In this document: one piece after another, positions 1-12,007 of the stretch
How the letters are laid out: every line of letters begins with the position of its first letter
How positions within the stretch are numbered: position 1 is the stretch's first letter
DNA from: Hyposmocoma kahamanoa
Lineage: Eukaryota; Arthropoda; Insecta; Lepidoptera; Cosmopterigidae
Direction of reading: 5' to 3'
DNA: 64,000 bases
NCBI RefSeq assembly: GCF_003589595.1
Contig: NW_020656077.1
Span: forward strand, 3,928,136-3,992,135
Program-made: the position numbers and the translations under genes
Notes under the pieces: model-generated
Told to the model about the DNA's origin: nothing
Seen by the model: only the letters and a program-made list of their open reading frames with translations
Databases searched by the model: none

Positions 1-84
1 GAAATTTGGCGGTATTTTATTTTTAACGTAACTCTAGTCAAAATGAACAAGTGAATATCGTAAAAATATTATAACCAACACACC

Positions 85-312
85 TGCCTCCGTGACCGGA
101 CGGTTACCGTGCCGGACTGCCACGCAAAGGACCAAGGGTGGATTCACGAACCGGGAGAAATATTTGTACGGTCTACATTTATTTATCTTTTGAGTTTGGG
201 TGTAATTTGTGGTTGCCTATGTGGGTGTCCATGACACCCTCGACACAGGGTTTCCCTAGTGCGGGGCTATGTTGAGTGTGTGCGTTATTGTTATTATTAT
301 TATTATTATAAT
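85..312 (+). mobile_element. SINE-1 copy 1 (tRNA-derived)
   Basis: About 230-bp retroposon with a tRNA-like head, a body shared with seven other copies here, and a (TTA)n tail ending near 312. The A-box-like segment is recognisable, but the B-box region is altered compared with the cleanest copy at 38631, so this copy is probably not transcribed by Pol III. SINEs encode no protein and depend on a LINE for mobility. I see no clear target duplication. Confidence 0.8.
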
Positions 313-505
313 ACAATACTACTTAGGATATCCATAAATACGGCACCCATTACTTACTCGCAAAAAAAAAACTTGTGTATTATATATACACAGTAAAATA
401 TGCCCTTTTTTCATTTTTCTTTAAAATGCGATTTCAACGGTATTAACATTTATATCGCTGCTTTTTAAAAGTAGTGCCTTATACCTTAATACTAAATAAA
501 TAAAT

Positions 506-697
506 TACGCACACATTTATAGCCCCGCACTAGGGAAACTCTGTGCCGCGGGTGCCATAGACACACTGATAGACAACCACAAATAACATACAAACTCACG
601 AGAAAAATAAATGTAGACCATAAAAATATTACTCCCGGTCCGGGAATCGAGCCCAGGCCTTTGCGTGGCAAAACAGTATAGTTCGGCCATGAAGGCA
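506..697 (-). mobile_element. SINE-1 copy 2
   Basis: Reverse-strand copy of the SINE at 85-312, about 200 bp away in opposite orientation. The body and the tRNA-like B-box region are present; the head is degraded and the microsatellite tail is reduced to AT-rich sequence. Confidence 0.75.
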
Positions 698-1031
698 GTA
701 CTATCATAACTAACGTAATCGACATTTAAGCGAAATTGAGTTTATAACACATCTGGCCTTAATGAATCGAGATCTACAAGCCCATATAAGCGGTTTTTTG
801 TATCATATTTAGTTTTAGTTAAGCAAAATCAGCGTAATTGATATTCTTCAAAGAAAAAAAACTGAGTTCTAATATCTCGAAAGATACCAAAATACAAATG
901 CATTAGTTTTGACAGGTAAGGTAGAATAGTTCATATTTGTCTTTTTTGTGAAAAAGAACACTGAGCCATTTGTTGGTTAAAATAAACACGTGACGACATG
1001 AACCGGTGTATGATTCTTTGACGTTATACGT

Positions 1032-1310
1032 GCCACACGATGCGTTGCGTCGATATTGCGACGCATGAGCGATGACGCTGCGTTGCAATATATATAAATA
1101 CGAACCACATGCCACACAGGCGTCGCGTCGTCGGAACACGTGCGCATCGGACAATGGGCCAAGAGACGAAGCGGGGAGTGGTACTGCAATGCGAAAGCGA
1201 GGGAGTTACATTGCGACACCGCAGCACTCGTGTGGCACTCGATGCATCAGCATGCATCATTGAAATCATAGTGTTGCGACGATGTATCGGCGACGCAACG
1301 TCGGTGTGGC
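1032..1310. mobile_element. GC-rich MITE, family M1
   Basis: A 279-bp non-coding element bounded by inverted repeats of about 20 bp (GCCACACGATGCGTTGCGTC at the left, the near-complement at the right). The interior is unusually CpG-rich for this window and repeats GCGTTGCG/GCGACGC motifs in both orientations. The short open frames in it are by-products of this composition. A second copy lies at 27543, interrupted by another MITE. It has no transposase and must have been moved in trans. Confidence 0.7.
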
Positions 1311-1749
1311 TTCGCTCTTAGATAGGTTCAGTTCTTAAACCATATTCCCGATGAATTAGGTTGATTTTGAGATAGGCCACTGTTCCAGAAAGCCATCGAT
1401 ATGTGGTTTGTATTTGATAAAAGGTTGAAATATAATGCTTGTTACGATAAAAAAATATACGTCGTTATTTTATATTGCGCAGAATATGAGAATACACGGC
1501 TCAATAAAATATAACTTTCATTGAATATTGTTTATTGCAAACACATACAGAGGATGAATAACATAAATGTAACTATGCTTAGCAAGCCCCAACCCAAACC
1601 AAAACCGCAGCCTTTGGGTGAACGAAAATAGAAAAACGGAGGTATTTAAAAAGGATGTATAAAACTTGACTAAATCGGATTATCTTCTTTGGAGGCAACT
1701 ATTAAACGACTAAGTCTATATTAAACCGTTGGCAAACGTTGCTAAAGCA

Positions 1750-2005
1750 GATTACACATAGCGTAGCTGCGGCATTTTTTACAGTTACGGTGGCGCAGAA
1801 GTTGCGGGGCCAGACCGCATCATCAGTGGTCAGTGACCAACTCGTAAATTAGTTGAGAATTGCGGCAGCAGAGACGCTGCTGTAGTGTCAAGTAACAACG
1901 CCGCTGCTGAGCGTGTATAAAAGTGTGTATACAAATGCAAGGGCTACTACATCTGCGGCATCGCAGCGGCAGCGGTGTCGTGTTGTTACGGCGCCGTGTA
2001 CAATC
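1750..2005. mobile_element. GC-rich MITE-like element
   Basis: A 250-bp CpG-rich island with repeated GCTGCGGC/GCCGCAGC-type motifs in both orientations. The ends resemble inverted repeats (GATTACACATAGCG on the left, an imperfect complement on the right). It follows the same plan as the M1 and M3-M5 elements but is not the same family. Boundaries are approximate. Confidence 0.45.
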
Positions 2006-2336
2006 AGCATAAGCCACTTTATTTTTTTTACCTTTCTTTAGATGGCAAGTTATTTGTTTTTATTTGATTATGTAATCCTACTAAAACTTCCAAGTGGAAA
2101 TAGTTTTGCTGAATGTAAGCCATTTGTTATTTACACTATCGATTATAGCCAAGACCCGCAAAAGGGCAGCCTGGAGGCGTGTCTAATTGATGACCAAGCT
2201 CAAGCCCAAATGAAATCGATTTACCGCTAAATTACACTTTATTTGTTAGCTAAAAATATCCTATGTTGCACTGCAGGGAGGCGTTTTAGTATGATCAAGT
2301 AACTGTCGAGTTCTTAGGTTTTCGCGATTGTTACAC

Positions 2337-2442
2337 ATAGGAAATGAAACTTTGGTCACGGTTGACTCTCAGCCGCGACCATGGGACCTGTAAAGGGCCC
2401 GAAACGTCGATTTAAATCCGGAAAAATAGTTTCATTTCCTAT
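2337..2442. mobile_element. Palindromic repeat family E, copy 1
   Basis: A 106-bp segment with perfect 15-bp terminal inverted repeats, ATAGGAAATGAAACT and its complement. It contains the GGATTTAAATC core shared with copies at 10187 and 40191. The family extends left to about 2308 (GAGTTCTTAGG...), a stretch that reappears reversed at the right edge of the 40-kb copy. Confidence 0.65.
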
Positions 2443-2498
2443 CAAGTAATTGATTATAAAAAACAATTATGTACGTAGATGAAAGGAACTTTAGTGCT

Positions 2499-3353
2499 CA
2501 AATAATTTCAGTACTGAGTACTAAAGAACCGACCTCAAAAGTACGTGGAATTACGTCTATTTGCTAAGTTTCATTGAAATATCCTTAAATACGCCACTAT
2601 TCAGGACTTGACACTGGAGATAATAAAAATCGGTTCTCACTACTCAAAGTATATTGAGAGAAAAACACCTTGAATTGGAGAAATAGCAAAATCAACCATT
2701 AAAATAATTGCTCCTTAAGTAAAATTTAGGCGCTATTTATAAAAACGAATCTTCATGCATGAACAGCCACCCTTAGAGGTGGATGATTTTCTTCAAAATA
2801 AAATGGGAAAGTACACCCTTTCCAACAAAAAAAAGAATCATGAATATCGGTTCACAAATACCGGAGTTATCGCGTAACATAGATACAAAAAATAATCTCA
2901 GTACAGAGTACTAAAAAAAACTGACCTCAAAAGTACTAGGAATTACGTCTATTTGCTAAGTTTTATTGAAATATCCCCTAGTTCGCCACTATACAGGAGT
3001 TGACTCTGGAGATAATAATAATCGGTTCTCACATTTCTCACTACTCAAAGTATATTGAGAGAAAAACGCCTTCAATTGGACAAATAGCAAAATCAACCAT
3101 TAAAGTAATTGCACCTAAATTAATGTTAGGCGCTATTTATGAAAATGAATCTTCATGCGTGAACAGCCACCCTTCGAGGTGGATGATTTTCTTCAAAATG
3201 AAATGGGACCACTATGGAAGTACCCCCTTTCCAACAAAAAAAGAATCGTGAAAATCGGTTCACAAATACCGGAGTTATCGAGTAACATACATACAGAAAA
3301 AAAAAACAGAACATACAGTCGAATTGAGAACCTCCTCCTTTTTGAAGTCGGTT
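2499..3353 (+). repeat. Family B repeat, tandem dimer
   Basis: Two head-to-tail units of a dispersed lepidopteran repeat. The first (about 2499-2893) lacks the 3' tail; the second (about 2894-3353) is complete and ends in the diagnostic CCTCCTCCTTTTTGAAGTCG tail. Complete copies carry short inverted ends, AACCGACYTCAAAAG at the left and its complement at the right, which suggests a non-autonomous DNA element, not a SINE. Other copies are at 9511, 13866, 23640, 27075, 33547, 36565 and 44926. Confidence 0.7.
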
Positions 3354-3527
3354 AAAAAATATACTTAATATGGAAATTATCATATCATTTGATGCATCAT
3401 AATATGGTGGACAAATTCATATAAAAGTGACAATGAATTAGAATTCTTGATTGTATCAATATGAATAACGTGTGATGAACTGTTCCATACAAAATATTCA
3501 ACTAAATTGACGGCCCAACGTTACTCA

Positions 3528-3625
3528 ACGGTTTGCACTATAGGCGCTAGATAGGGAGGTCCCGGGTTAGATTTCCAGTATGACCAATATGAGAAGTGAG
3601 CTTTTCTACGAAAGGAACATAATAA
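3528..3625 (+). mobile_element. SINE-2 fragment (tRNA-derived)
   Basis: Partial, diverged copy of the tRNA-headed SINE seen best at 23483. The GGTCCCGGGTTAGAT segment is a B-box-like match. It ends after about 100 bp. Confidence 0.5.
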
Positions 3626-3639
3626 AATGTCGCCCTAAT

Positions 3640-5899
3640 TACATTAAATCCACATTTGAGCCATACAAATGCATTTCTTTAAAGTGAACTGAAGTAATTA
3701 AATGAAAACAAAAAATGCAAATCTATATTAAATGATTATAATAACAGCCTGTTCCTAAACAGGAATATGTATATGTGTCTTAAAATACGTACCTAATCAT
3801 GTGTGTCAATTACGTAAAAATGCAGTGATTTAGAAATAACGAAACTTCTATATATTGAAATTAGGTTCCATTCAAAAAAACCACTTAAAAAACTACTTTT
3901 ATTTAAGATCTAATGATTTGAACTTGTTTCACCACTACGAATAAACTTCCTTGCTCCATGTAATTAATCACGCGTAGCTGACCTAGTTACCACGGGATTA
4001 AAATATCTAATCTCAACTACAACACGCTAAATATGGCGTAATTTGATTAAATCGACGTTGCGCCAGAAATCAACTGACATTTCAAAAACGTTAAAAGTTT
4101 TCTGAAAAATAATATTTGAAACGAAGAATGCATAGGAACGTTGGCTGATTGGACGAATTGGATACAGGTTTTTTGGTGTAATTTCGAAGCGGTGCTGCGG
4201 TCTAGTTAAAAAAGGCCTGCCAAAAAGCAAAATTCTTGCACGTCAACACCGTCGTCAACCTAATACACGTTCCACCGTTGAGCACGTATCCAAAAAGAGG
4301 ATTTAGGCTTATTCTTACACAACTGTGACAATCTCTGTTGATTGAAAACTTAAATAAGACCCGCAGTATTAAAAGCTACATGAAATTATACATAAAAATG
4401 CTTTCATCACATAAAAATAAATACACGAAACAAATTGTGAATAAAAAAAATTACACTTATATTTTCTAGCTCTCTATTTAAGAGTCTATACTATCTCAGC
4501 AGGAATTCTAATTTTTCCCGTACTAATACGATTCATTTTGCTTGGGTCGAGAGGCATGGGCACTGGCTTTATTTCAGAATGTATTTTTTTACAAACGAAA
4601 TCAAGGCGATTTCAAAAATGTATACACGGTATAGTTAAATACGTTGTTCTATTTAGTTCAACTGATATTAAAAAAATCATTATTGAATACAGCGGTTTTC
4701 TTGTAATATTTCGAGGTAATTTTGCTTTTTTTTTCTATCGTAAAAATGTTTAGGAATCGCGTTTTCACACCGCATAATTATCAGTATATATCCTCGATTT
4801 TACTATATATTTTTTCCAATTCAACACTTGAAAGTGTTATGTTGAATAACCAAAGCCATTTGAGGTAGTATGGATTCTTAAGCATGAAAAAGTCGTCGAC
4901 TAATTTCATTCCTTATTGCAAATTGCATGCGCTCTAATTTGACCTTTTTTATATTTTGTAAGGTCAATAACTACAACGTTACTTGTAAGAGTAATGATTC
5001 GAAAATCCGTTGAAAGTATATCGCGTAATTACACATGAAGGAGATAACGAAAACAAAAGATATTTGCAGGTAGATATTATGAATTCCGCCGAGGTTGCGA
5101 ACTAGATATGATTGTGAGCACAATCCCACATTCATTAGCCTACTTTTGAAGGTCGACCCGAATGATCTGTAATTAATCTACTTATTATTTTAATAAAACT
5201 TTTGGACTCAGTCCTCTATGTGAGATTGTTTATTCATTATAACGTTGGTGTTCTATATCGAAAAATTTTCCAGTAAGCATGTTTTTGTTAAAATTCAATT
5301 TTTTGTAATTTGTATTTAAAACAGGACATAGATATTTAACAGTCGTGAAAAACCAAAATATGCTCAACTGAAATTGACGCTTCTGCCCTTTCTAAAAAAC
5401 ACCGACGGTATATCGTCTTATACCTGAAACTTCTGACATTTTGAAAGTTTCAAATTGAACTAATCCTGACATACGAGTAAGGCGGATTTCGAAGGAAAAT
5501 TATTTCCTGTAAGGAAATGTACACATCTGGCTTCAACGTGTTATTTACTCAAATAGTGCAATTTCCAGTTTATCGCAAATAACTGCTGTCGACATTTTCA
5601 TGGAACGAAGTCTTTGAAATGTCCAGTGCAATTTCGTTTAGCACAAAAATAAATCTAGTATTACATACTTATAAAACTGCACATATTCATACAATATGTG
5701 CAGTTTTTTTTATATATTCGAATGCTGTATATAGGACATTAACATATAATCATATAATCCAGTAACAGAATATATAACACTTCCGTTAGAACTAACTGAG
5801 ATGAGCCCGTTAACTAACTGCAGTATTGCGATTACACGTTTGACTTACTTACAAATTTTGACAAATTTATCAATCCTCAAGAGGTCTTCATTTAGCGCC
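3640..5899. other. AT-rich intergenic sequence, no gene seen
   Basis: No supported coding, RNA or high-copy repeat feature, apart from the small hairpin at 5673-5707. The longest frames are below 72 codons and have no recognisable homology. Confidence 0.6.
5673..5707. repeat. Perfect 15-bp hairpin
   Basis: Arms AAAACTGCACATATT and its exact complement around a 5-nt loop, followed at once by a T-run. It resembles a Pol III terminator or a small snap-back. No host gene is nearby. Confidence 0.7.
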
Positions 5900-6200
5900 A
5901 TATTTTTTTTAACACCAAGTGACGAGTGAAGTAGTGCACCTGATAGTACGCGACACGCCTGTTCATAACAGTTGCAGTGCCACTAAGAGGTTTAAATCGC
6001 AAAGATCTAAGTGGCAAGGCCACTGCTCCCGTCACCCTGAGACATAAGTTGAAAAGTCCCACGTGTCTGTAATTTCACCAGCACCCGTACTTACCCTTCA
6101 AAACCGGAATGCAGTAATGCTCACGTTATTGCCTGGCGGCAGAAGTAGGTTAGGTGCCTGGACGAACTCTTTGACAAGGATTTCTACTGCTACTAAATAT
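5900..6200 (+). repeat. Family A repeat, copy 1 (near full length)
   Basis: Member of the most abundant repeat in the window. Full units run about 300-330 bp, from a T-rich start with AAGTGACGGGACGAACAAGT to an end near GGAGCTCTACTGCTACTAAA. No coding potential and no terminal inverted repeats. Two internal stem-loops recur in most copies: CAGTGCCACTCAGA paired with TCTGAGTGGCACTG, and GCAGTAATG paired with CATTACTGC. The repeat class is unknown to me. Confidence 0.75.
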
Positions 6201-6872
6201 GAATAGTATAGGTTGTTGCTGGCGAAGTATGGTCGACTAAACAAGACAAACAAGACTGAAATATGCGTATCCCTTGAAAGTAATGAATAAAACACAAGCG
6301 ATTTGAAACACTTAATGCCTGTAAAACACACCGCTGTTTGTCCTTACCCAATTACTATAACATGATCGCTGCAGGGCAATCATTCTTGTACTTAGAGGGT
6401 TAAATTTAATGTTAATAGATGTAATGTAATAAACCTTACTAAGTTTGATAACTGTATAAGAATTTTGGGGTTATCTGCTTTTAGATGCTTTAATTAAGAC
6501 TGAAAGCTTGTCAAAGCTCAATTCAATACAGATTATGTGAATATATAGTAACTAGCCTATATAATTATGTACAGAATTGTTGGAACATCTATTCTACTTA
6601 TGGAGAGCAATAATATATCTATAGGTGTATTAATCGATCAGACACGCTGAGTCTATTGAGTCTTTCAAAACTTTACTTAAAGTTTGCTTGATTTAACTTT
6701 CTAAAATGTATTTTTAACGTAATAAGAGGATATATCATTTACTCTCCTCTATTGGGTCATATTCCTTTTTTTATCCCGCCCATATCACGTTACGTCCATG
6801 GTCAGCGCAAATATCCTCTGTTCAACTTTCATTTAACCCGCAAAATGATACTAAGCCAGGCACCATTCGTCG

Positions 6873-7069
6873 CCGGGCGGCGTCGTGGTGAATGTTCACT
6901 GATCCCACGGCGCCCGCCGACTCAACCGGCGAGAGGGAAACCCGGGGGGGTTTTAGTGGGGTAGGCCTTCCAGTGTGGAGGGAGAGTCCCCACATAACCC
7001 CTGAGTATCCCTGGGCTCAGGGGTATAAAAAAAGATTTCCCCACCGCAAAAAAAAAAAAAAAAAAAAAA
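6873..7069 (+). mobile_element. PolyA-tailed retrotransposed fragment (family G) with TSD
   Basis: A 5'-truncated non-LTR retrotransposon end of about 180 bp with a 21-A tail, bracketed by GGCACCATTCGTCG (6859-6872) and GGCACCATTCTTCG (7070-7083). The 13/14 match is a target-site duplication from target-primed reverse transcription. The last 90 bp match the insertion at 51411, so they are the 3' end of one source element. LINE or SINE origin cannot be decided from the tail. Confidence 0.85.
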
Positions 7070-7084
7070 GGCACCATTCTTCGA

Positions 7085-8320
7085 AGCCCTAGCCGTAATT
7101 GAACCCTTAAGCAGAACAAATAATTTTGACGTGTTCAGCAACACTGAATCAAAATTTCTGACATCCGCTGGTTATTATTTGGACGCGGTCACCACTCAAA
7201 GCTCTGTGGTCCAAATTCTGTATCCTACCTTTGGCCGGTGACAGACTCAACCATTTTTGTGACTATGACTTACATATATAACTATAAGTACTGTAAGTGT
7301 AAGTTGTACAAAGTAAATAAACTTAAGCTTACCTTACACTTTAATTATTCTTTACTCCTATTCTTACCTGTTTTTATTTTTTTATTATTTTCATTATGTT
7401 TATATAATCCTACTTTCATTTAAGTATATGTACTTTTAATATTTATTTTAATATTTTTTTAACTTGTGTACGTGCAATATGTTTATTAAATGCGTATTCT
7501 GTTGCAGCCTCAATGAATTATTATCTTAACGTTTAACCTGTAACCCGAAAGTTGCCTAGAAGGGATTGATATCTAACAATAAAGCTGCCTGTTGTACCTG
7601 TCGTCTTTTGTATTATTACGTATATTTCCCAGTGAGTCGAAATTTTGCGTTGAGCATTGAAAAAAAATGTAACTTAATTTCCCAGCGTCCTTCTCTATAA
7701 AGCTGCATTGTTTCCCAATTTGCACGGTGTGCATATCATCTACAACAAACTTTTTGTTTTACTTTTTGTATTTGCATGCGAAAAACGAGATGGCTCGCAC
7801 TGACACGGACCGTCAGAACAACCAACACCGGATTAAAAGCATTTACAATTTTTGACATTGGATTTCCTCTACTCGTCTTTGTTTTAACCCTTCGATAACC
7901 AAACACATGGCTATTGTCACTGGTCCAAAAAGAATCGCCAATGGCGAAACCATGTGAGCAAAGTAGCCTTCTCTGCACTTAACCCGTAGCCTACTTAAAC
8001 GTAAGACTTCCGCTCCAAGGTTGATTTCATCACGTTCTAGCAATATGCTCGTAAACTATTGTTGGGAGCCGACATCCGGACAGATTATCGATCGATAAAG
8101 TCATTATGGTCGTAACAGCGGAGTAATTTTGATATTAAATGTTCTGTTGTGGAATTCACACTCGGAATGTTAATTGTATGCAATGAAATCTGGCGCTGTA
8201 AAATAAAGGAAAAGAAATGTGTAAAAAATTGCTGGCTCAAAAAAACCAGTGTCATTCATATAACTTTAAATTTGTTTTGAATCACCATTAAAGAGTTACG
8301 GTAAAAATATAGTTACTTTT
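7085..8320. other. Intergenic, no recognised feature
   Basis: AT-rich sequence with a moderately GC-balanced stretch at 7736-8043 that is open in two minus-strand frames (66 and 80 codons). Their products match nothing I know, and the frames overlap, so I do not call a gene. Confidence 0.5.
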
Positions 8321-8326
8321 TTTTGC

Positions 8327-8524
8327 ACGCACACACTCATAGCAATACACTAGAGAAACCCTGTATCGCGGGTGCCATGAGCACACTAATAGACAACCAC
8401 AAAATACACTCAAACTCACGAGAGAAGTAAATGTAGACCATACAAATGTTTCTCTTAGCCAGGGAATCGAACCCGGGACCTCTGCGTGGAAGTTCAGCGT
8501 GGTAACCGTGCGGCCACGGAGGCA
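8327..8524 (-). mobile_element. SINE-1 copy 3
   Basis: Reverse-strand copy with a well-preserved tRNA-like head, including the B-box match GGTTCGATTCC. Same body as the copy at 38631. Confidence 0.8.
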
Positions 8525-8925
8525 TTTTCAGTGGCAGTTTCACCCGTGAGCATTAGATACCAAAGATTGATTTTTGTATCTATTTGACAAATTATAAGAC
8601 GGCGGTCTGACTGGCATATTACACATAAAAGAGACATGGTATATGTAATGTCTGGGCACCGTTTTTAAAGATAACGATAACTTTATAACTTAATTTATAA
8701 TTCACATCATATGAATCAGCCCTTACACAACTTTCAAGTCACAAAGTTAAACCACAAAGTCAGATACTGAAGGTGTACCTTTTGTACCAAATTTTAAGAC
8801 CGTAAAAGTGGCACCAAGTCTAATAGTACATTATAACCAACTTTGCATGAGACTATTTTCGAGAATAGTGATGGGCAAGTTGTTGTTTGAACTCCAATTT
8901 ACACATTGCACAAATGTTCGATTCG

Positions 8926-9155
8926 TGCCGCCCGGGGCCAACCTTACATTTGCTACCCCCTCTATTTACATGATTACAAAAGTAGTTCGTTCGGGCACCT
9001 TTGCGTTCTTCAGGATATCGTTTTCGCAAATAGTAGAATTTATTTTCTAATTTTAACTCAAAAAAATAATTTTCACTAGTTACGGTCGCGCTCGCCGCTG
9101 CCCCACTGTGCCGCCCGGGGCCATGGCCCCCTTTGCACCCCCACGCTACGCCACT
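8926..9155. repeat. Two fragments of a GC-rich dispersed repeat
   Basis: The motif GTGCCGCCCGGGGCCA occurs at 8926 and again near 9107, each followed by a C-rich stretch of the kind seen in common lepidopteran repeats ending in a CTACGCC motif. About 180 bp of AT-rich sequence separates them. Confidence 0.5.
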
Positions 9156-9510
9156 GAGTTCAATCTCCTAACTAATAACCACTTAATACTTTGAATAGTT
9201 TGAATAGTCAACAGCAGGCTGGCCTACACTTCTGTTTTAGATTCAAATTTATGCCAATTGCGACTAGAACTATCCATATATCAAAGTGGAAAACTCAGCT
9301 TGTTATAAAGTATACTATAACTATGTGTGTGGTTAGCAGTATTTTTACTGCTACTATTGGAAAAGCTTTACCTATAAGTGTTACATAAAATGGCGAACGA
9401 GGCATCATCTTATTAAAAATATAACCAATTAAATCAATCTTTTGCATTATAATGTTGGTCACTGGTTGTGTATCAAGAAATGTTTTTTTTTGCTTGTCAA
9501 CAACGCGTTT

Positions 9511-9735
9511 TTAACCGACTTTAAAAAGGAGGAGATTCACAATTTGACTGTATTTTTTTTGTGAGTGTATGTTACGTAATTTGTGAACCGATTTTGATGA
9601 TTCTTTTTTGTTGGAAAGAGGATACCTCGGTATTGGTCCCATTAAATTTGAAGGAAATATTGTACATCTGAAGGTAGCAAACTTGGGGATGAATCTAGTG
9701 TCGCGCACTTTCCGATAACCATACTCAAAGAAAAC
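9511..9735 (-). repeat. Family B repeat, truncated copy
   Basis: Reverse-strand copy beginning with the TTAACCGACTTT... terminus. It lacks the far end. It explains part of the 106-codon frame on this strand. Confidence 0.7.
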
Positions 9736-10186
9736 ATACTCTTGATTGGAAACCAGTTGCATTGAAAGAAAAAAAATCTTCATCCACAATTGGTTACGAA
9801 CTACATTAGTGATGGCGTCCAGAGGGTGCAAAAGTTATCGCCAAACATTATTAAGTTATAGGTATTTAAAAAAGCTCGAAGACAATTTTAAATAGGGTCA
9901 CGAGATATCTTAAAAAAAACTTGTTCCATTAAAACGTCAAGTTCGTTACGCTACGTTCAGAAAATCGTGACGCAAATGTTTAACGTCGATTTTTCACAAT
10001 CGAATATGCAATTTCACAAATAATAGTCGTCGAGAAAGGGTCTCATCACCATGATTGGTTCGTGACGTGTAATTTCGCGTAACCTATTGCAGTACTCAAT
10101 CCGTTGGTAGTAATAAGCTGAATTATTACGTTTACATCGTAAAGAACGGTTACTTGTGATTGGAACAATTTAGTTTATATTTTACA

Positions 10187-10300
10187 TATTTGAAATTAAA
10201 CTATTTTTCCGGATTTAAATCGCGTTTATTTGTTTTTCCAAACAAACCAACGTTTCTTAGCCTTCACAGGTCCCATGGTCACGGTTGACTGAGTTGGTAA
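10187..10300 (+). repeat. Family E repeat, copy 2
   Basis: Contains the TTTTTCCGGATTTAAATCGC core and the CAGGTCCCATGGTCACGG segment shared with the copies at 2337 and 40191. One terminal repeat is missing. Confidence 0.6.
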
Positions 10301-10844
10301 AAACATCAACCACCCTATTTTTTCACTATAGTTACAAAAGTTAATAATTAAATACCTTATTTTTAATTTTACAAAGAACATTCCAATTTACGCTACACAC
10401 GTTTTACAAATTATTTTATTTTAACAATATGAATTTTTATTAAATTAAATTTATAATTAATTAATAATGGAAAATATAATTAATTAAAACACATTAATAA
10501 TAATCACTGCAGTCTCAGTCATGTCTGTTTGGGATTTTTCATCAGAGGAAATATTATTTATTTAGTAAGAAACCTACGGCGTTACATAATATATTTTACA
10601 ATAGCATATAGGCTAAGAATATGGCTAATGACAGTTTTGTCTTGTTTGTATATCATTATATTATATTAAATAAAATGTTATCGGTAAGAAGGTAAATTTT
10701 AAAACTAGTAAAGAGTAAACAAAATACCACTAGTTTTAGATGCCGAAAAACACACGAAGTCTCGTCTGTTGTTTAATAATAAAGTGCCGCGCACAAAAAT
10801 GCCAGTACTTTCTTGCCGCTGTGCTCATATTGATTCAATATAAA

Positions 10845-11021
10845 ATGTTCAATGTATGTAAATCATTGAATTATATCTGTACGTTCTTGATACTTCTCTA
10901 TGGAAAAGCAGTAAGCGTCAACTACACAGAAAGTACTGAAAATCGCACAGTAAAGCCTGTAGTTGGTATTCTGAGATCCTTAAAGCCGAACGGGTTACCG
11001 AACTGTACTAGGACACAGTAA
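10845..11021 (+). CDS. Doubtful small secreted-type ORF (58 aa)
   Basis: A 58-codon frame whose N-terminus has the shape of a signal peptide: a basic residue near position 6, then a hydrophobic run YICTFLILLYG, then a small-residue region at AVS that could be a cleavage site. The rest is short, with NYT and NRT that would be N-glycosylation sequons. The frame extends upstream of this ATG into sequence that looks like repeat debris. I recognise no family, promoter or polyadenylation signal. It could be a chance frame, a first exon or a relic. Confidence 0.15.
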   Translation: MFNVCKSLNYICTFLILLYGKAVSVNYTESTENRTVKPVVGILRSLKPNGLPNCTRTQ

Positions 11022-11431
11022 CCTGATATACGTGTTTCTAGGGTCTATACAATGAGTTAAAATAGCTGGTAACAGCTATTGACCGCGTTTTTTCTGCTGT
11101 GGAGCTGTTCATTTCGAGCATTTCGTAAACAAAATTAGCTTGTACTTACGTGAAGTTAGGCCATCATACTCGATAGCCTATTACCATATACCTATCATGA
11201 TACTTGGTCGATATTCCCTTCAGGCATTTTTCGTCATCTTTTACTATGCGCAAAACCCAGGAATAGAATTCCCGGCCTGCGACGTTTCCAAGCACTTACA
11301 ACCTGAGAATCTTTCAAGTGCGATTGAATAGGCATTTACTGTAGTTCCCCCAGGGCTAGGTAATCAAAAGGAAGTCCATTTACTTAAAAACGAAACTTAG
11401 TTGATAAACCAACTATCTAAATATACATTAC

Positions 11432-11695
11432 TAGCAGTAGAGCTCCTTGTGAATGAGTTCGTCAAGGGAAGTACTGTCATCTTACCTATTTCTGCTGCCA
11501 ACCAGTAAAACCTGTTGAAATTACAGGCACATTGAACTTGTCAACTTATGTATCAGGGTGACGGGCGCAGTGGCAGTGCTCATAAGATCTTTGCGATCTA
11601 AAGCTCTGAGTGGCACTGCAACTGTTATGGTTAGGCGTGTCGCTTCCCACCAGACGCACGACATGTTCATCCCGTCACTTGGTATTATAAAAAAC
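11432..11695 (-). repeat. Family A repeat, copy 2
   Basis: Nearly full-length reverse copy running from GCAGTAGAGCTCCTTGTGAA to the CACTTGGTATTATAAAAAA end. A segment around the second stem-loop is deleted. Confidence 0.75.
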
Positions 11696-11724
11696 ACATA
11701 TAGGATGACGATATTAATACAATT

Positions 11725-11850
11725 TGACGACCTCGGTACACTGAGGGCGCTAGATGTGAAGGTCACGAATTCGAATCCCGGTAAGTCCAATTTGGTAAAC
11801 AAATTTCTCTAAATTGATCTCGGTCTGGATGTTCTGGATAGTAATGCGGG
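11725..11850 (+). mobile_element. tRNA-derived SINE fragment (different family)
   Basis: Has a B-box-like TTCGAATCCCGG and the TCTCGGTCTGGATGTT tail I associate with a widespread lepidopteran SINE. It immediately follows a family A copy. Confidence 0.5.
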
Positions 11851-12007
11851 CTAATTTTATTGCTCTCTTCTCGTACTACGATAATGATTATTAAAATAAA
11901 CAATAAAAAAGGAACCTTCATTATACAGTCTTTAAAGTAAAGCTATACATATTAGGCATCTTCTTTGTGCGTTTTTTTCATATTACAACTTAAAAACAGA
12001 TTTTATA

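Noticed and set aside
903..1321. Cluster of Arg/Cys-rich ORFs near 1.1 kb
   Set aside because: They are caused by the CpG-rich MITE at 1032-1310.
7736..8043. Two overlapping minus-strand frames that might be one frameshifted gene
   Set aside because: Neither product resembles a known family, and there are no splice or repeat clues to choose between them.
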